From contig CAMFIX010000027.1 of the NCBI GenBank assembly GCA_945952425.1, forward strand, positions 1 through 13,733: a DNA stretch of 13,733 nucleotides. Reading direction: 5' to 3'. The position numbers were made by a program, and so were the translations under genes. Position 1 is the stretch's first letter; every line of letters starts with the position of its first letter. This DNA comes from an uncultured Pseudorhodobacter sp. GTDB taxonomy: Bacteria; Pseudomonadota; Alphaproteobacteria; Rhodobacterales; Rhodobacteraceae. The notes below the pieces were generated by a model. The model was not told the DNA's origin, did no database searches, and saw only the letters and a program-made list of their open reading frames with translations. This document shows, in pieces, positions 12,505 through 13,733 of the stretch.

Positions 12505-13733
12505 ATGCCGACTTTCGAGATCTACACGACAGGCGGCGCCTGGTATTTGACGGCAGTCTTCAACTTCCTCGCGGCTTTCACAGGGGCTGCGGACTTCAAG
12601 CTCTTCATCTCCATCGGACTTTCGCTCGGGGCCGTGGGCCTGATGTGGCGGATGGTTTGGGGGACGGGGCTGAAGGACATCCTGAACCAGGTCGTCCTGA
12701 TGCTGCTGGTCGGCCTCGGCGGGGTGGGGGTCAAGGCCCGGGTCGTGATCATCGATCCGACGGCGGGGACGATCCCGATCTATGGCACGGTGGATAACGT
12801 GCCGTGGTCCATCGCGATGCTGGGGCATTTCACCTCGGCCGTGGGGTACGAGCTGACCGCGCGGATGGAGACGCTGCTCTCGACGCCCGACAACCTCTCT
12901 TACCAGAAATCCGGGATGCTCTTCGGGGCGACACTCTTGTCGCAGGCGGCGCGCTGGCGGGCGGTCTCGCCGCAGATCCATGAATTGGTGGTCAATTACC
13001 TGCAGAACTGCGTCATCGACGGGACGATGCTGGGTCACATGGATCTCGAAGAGGTCTCGGGCACGGGGTCTCTGGACGCCGAGATCACCGACCATGTGCC
13101 GCAGTCCTTGGCCTATTACGACACGGTCACCGGTCAGACCGAGGGTTGCGCGGCGCGTTGGTCTGCGGTCAGGGGCCTGATCGGCGTCGAGGTCGAGAAG
13201 GTTCTGACCGTCAAGGCGGCGGGAGCCTTCCCGAGCGGGCAGGGCACGGGAGCGGCGAACGTCGCCAAGCTCAAGGGCACCCTGGCGGATTTCCAGATGA
13301 TGATCGGCATGTCCTCGGCCTCGGCGGTGGCGACCGTGCGCCAGGCGATGCTGCTGACGGCCATGGACGACGCTGTGAACCGCTTCATCGCGACCTCGGG
13401 GAATGATGCCGCCATGGCGCTTTACCAGACCGCGCGGACGGATGTGCAGACCCGCGCCTCCTATTCCGCCATCGGCGCCAGTGCGTTGAAATGGGTGCCG
13501 CTCCTGAAGATCGTCTTGGAGACCGTCTATGACGCCTGCTTCCCTCTGGCGCTCTTCATTATGGTGGCGCTGCCGGGCGGCTGGTCCGTCCTGAAGGGCT
13601 ATGCCGGGGGATTTGTCTGGCTTGCGGCCTGGGGGCCCATCTCGGCGATCCTGCACATGATCGTGCTGGAGGCGGCCTCGGGCTATTACCGCTCGGTGGG
13701 GCTGACGACCTCGGACGGGACGGTGAACGACGT
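12505..13733 (+). CDS. traG: TraG, F-type mating-pair stabilisation/pilus assembly protein (5' part)
   Basis: The first 409 codons of a large inner-membrane protein; the frame is open to the right edge. The TraG N-terminal domain is evident. MPTFEIYTTGGAWYL and FNFLAAFTGAADF are followed by membrane segments (about 32-52 and 60-76). VVIIDPTAG...YGTVDNVPWSIAMLGHFTSAVGYELT and METLLSTPDNLSYQKSGMLFG then match the family very well. A periplasmic stretch has C168 and C217, and further membrane segments lie at about 330-390. The N-terminal part serves pilus assembly, and the missing C-terminal part serves mating-pair stabilisation and, in F, entry exclusion. The start ATG follows GGGGG (12496-12500). 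Codons favour GCG/CTG/ACG/GGG, unlike the GCC/CTC/ACC-rich genes upstream. It is detached from traH by hicAB, so its expression needs read-through or its own promoter. Confidence 0.92.
   Translation, partial: MPTFEIYTTGGAWYLTAVFNFLAAFTGAADFKLFISIGLSLGAVGLMWRMVWGTGLKDILNQVVLMLLVGLGGVGVKARVVIIDPTAGTIPIYGTVDNVPWSIAMLGHFTSAVGYELTARMETLLSTPDNLSYQKSGMLFGATLLSQAARWRAVSPQIHELVVNYLQNCVIDGTMLGHMDLEEVSGTGSLDAEITDHVPQSLAYYDTVTGQTEGCAARWSAVRGLIGVEVEKVLTVKAAGAFPSGQGTGAANVAKLKGTLADFQMMIGMSSASAVATVRQAMLLTAMDDAVNRFIATSGNDAAMALYQTARTDVQTRASYSAIGASALKWVPLLKIVLETVYDACFPLALFIMVALPGGWSVLKGYAGGFVWLAAWGPISAILHMIVLEAASGYYRSVGLTTSDGTVND

Noticed and set aside
12480..12797. 105-codon + strand frame starting before traG
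   Set aside because: It overlaps traG in another frame, has Arg/Gly-rich composition and no family resemblance.
12397..13656. 419-codon open frame on the minus strand opposite traG
   Set aside because: Arg/His/Pro-rich shadow of traG; the + frame from 12505 matches TraG throughout.
1..13733. CRISPR arrays, rRNA, tRNA or intact insertion sequences
   Set aside because: No regularly spaced repeats, no RNA gene signatures, and no transposase or terminal inverted repeats were seen.

Overview
The window is a 13.7 kb, GC-rich (about 65% by eye) stretch of an F-type conjugative type IV secretion (tra) locus. It most likely comes from a plasmid or integrative element of an alphaproteobacterium, and Rhodobacteraceae (Paracoccus/Rhodobacter-like) is my best guess. 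The guess rests on codon style (GCC/CTC/CGC-rich gene bodies), GC content and a gene order that differs from enterobacterial F. No replication, partition, relaxase or coupling-protein gene is in the window, so plasmid or chromosomal integrative element cannot be decided.

Layout, left to right on the + strand: the 3' end of traB (2-346), traV (343-783), traC (783-3266), trbI (3263-3763), an S26/RP4-TraF-type signal peptidase (3760-4413), traW (4415-5209), traU (5206-6192), trbC (6177-7133), traN (7130-8821), a small periplasmic thioredoxin-like protein (8826-9236), traF (9229-10095) and traH (10095-11495). These twelve genes are packed with overlaps or gaps of at most 4 nt, so they look like one translationally coupled operon whose promoter lies left of the window. 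A minus-strand hicAB toxin-antitoxin module (hicA 12199-12011, hicB 11978-11580) then interrupts the run, with a palindromic operator/promoter at about 12214-12250. After a 305-bp intergenic region, richer in A/T in its hicA-proximal half, traG begins at 12505 and runs off the right edge.

How it works together (family knowledge): TraB, TraV and, by inference, an upstream TraK form the envelope-spanning core channel. TraC is the VirB4-type ATPase driving pilus assembly. TrbI, TraW, TraU, TrbC, TraF, TraH and the N-terminal part of TraG act in pilus extension and retraction. TraN and TraG act in mating-pair stabilisation. TraU, TraN, TraF and TraH are periplasmic or outer-membrane proteins rich in cysteine, which fits the thioredoxin-fold proteins in the operon (TrbC, the 136-aa protein, TraF). 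The S26 peptidase probably processes the pilin or another secreted component.

Most of the window is recognisable T4SS machinery. The less ordinary parts are hicAB wedged antisense between traH and traG, a pair of mutually exclusive hairpins over the traG ribosome-binding site, a Tat-like thioredoxin at the position where F has trbE, the dedicated S26 peptidase, a low-complexity insert inside the TrbC thioredoxin-like domain, and a strand-biased G-rich decamer. I do not see a clearly novel multi-gene system.
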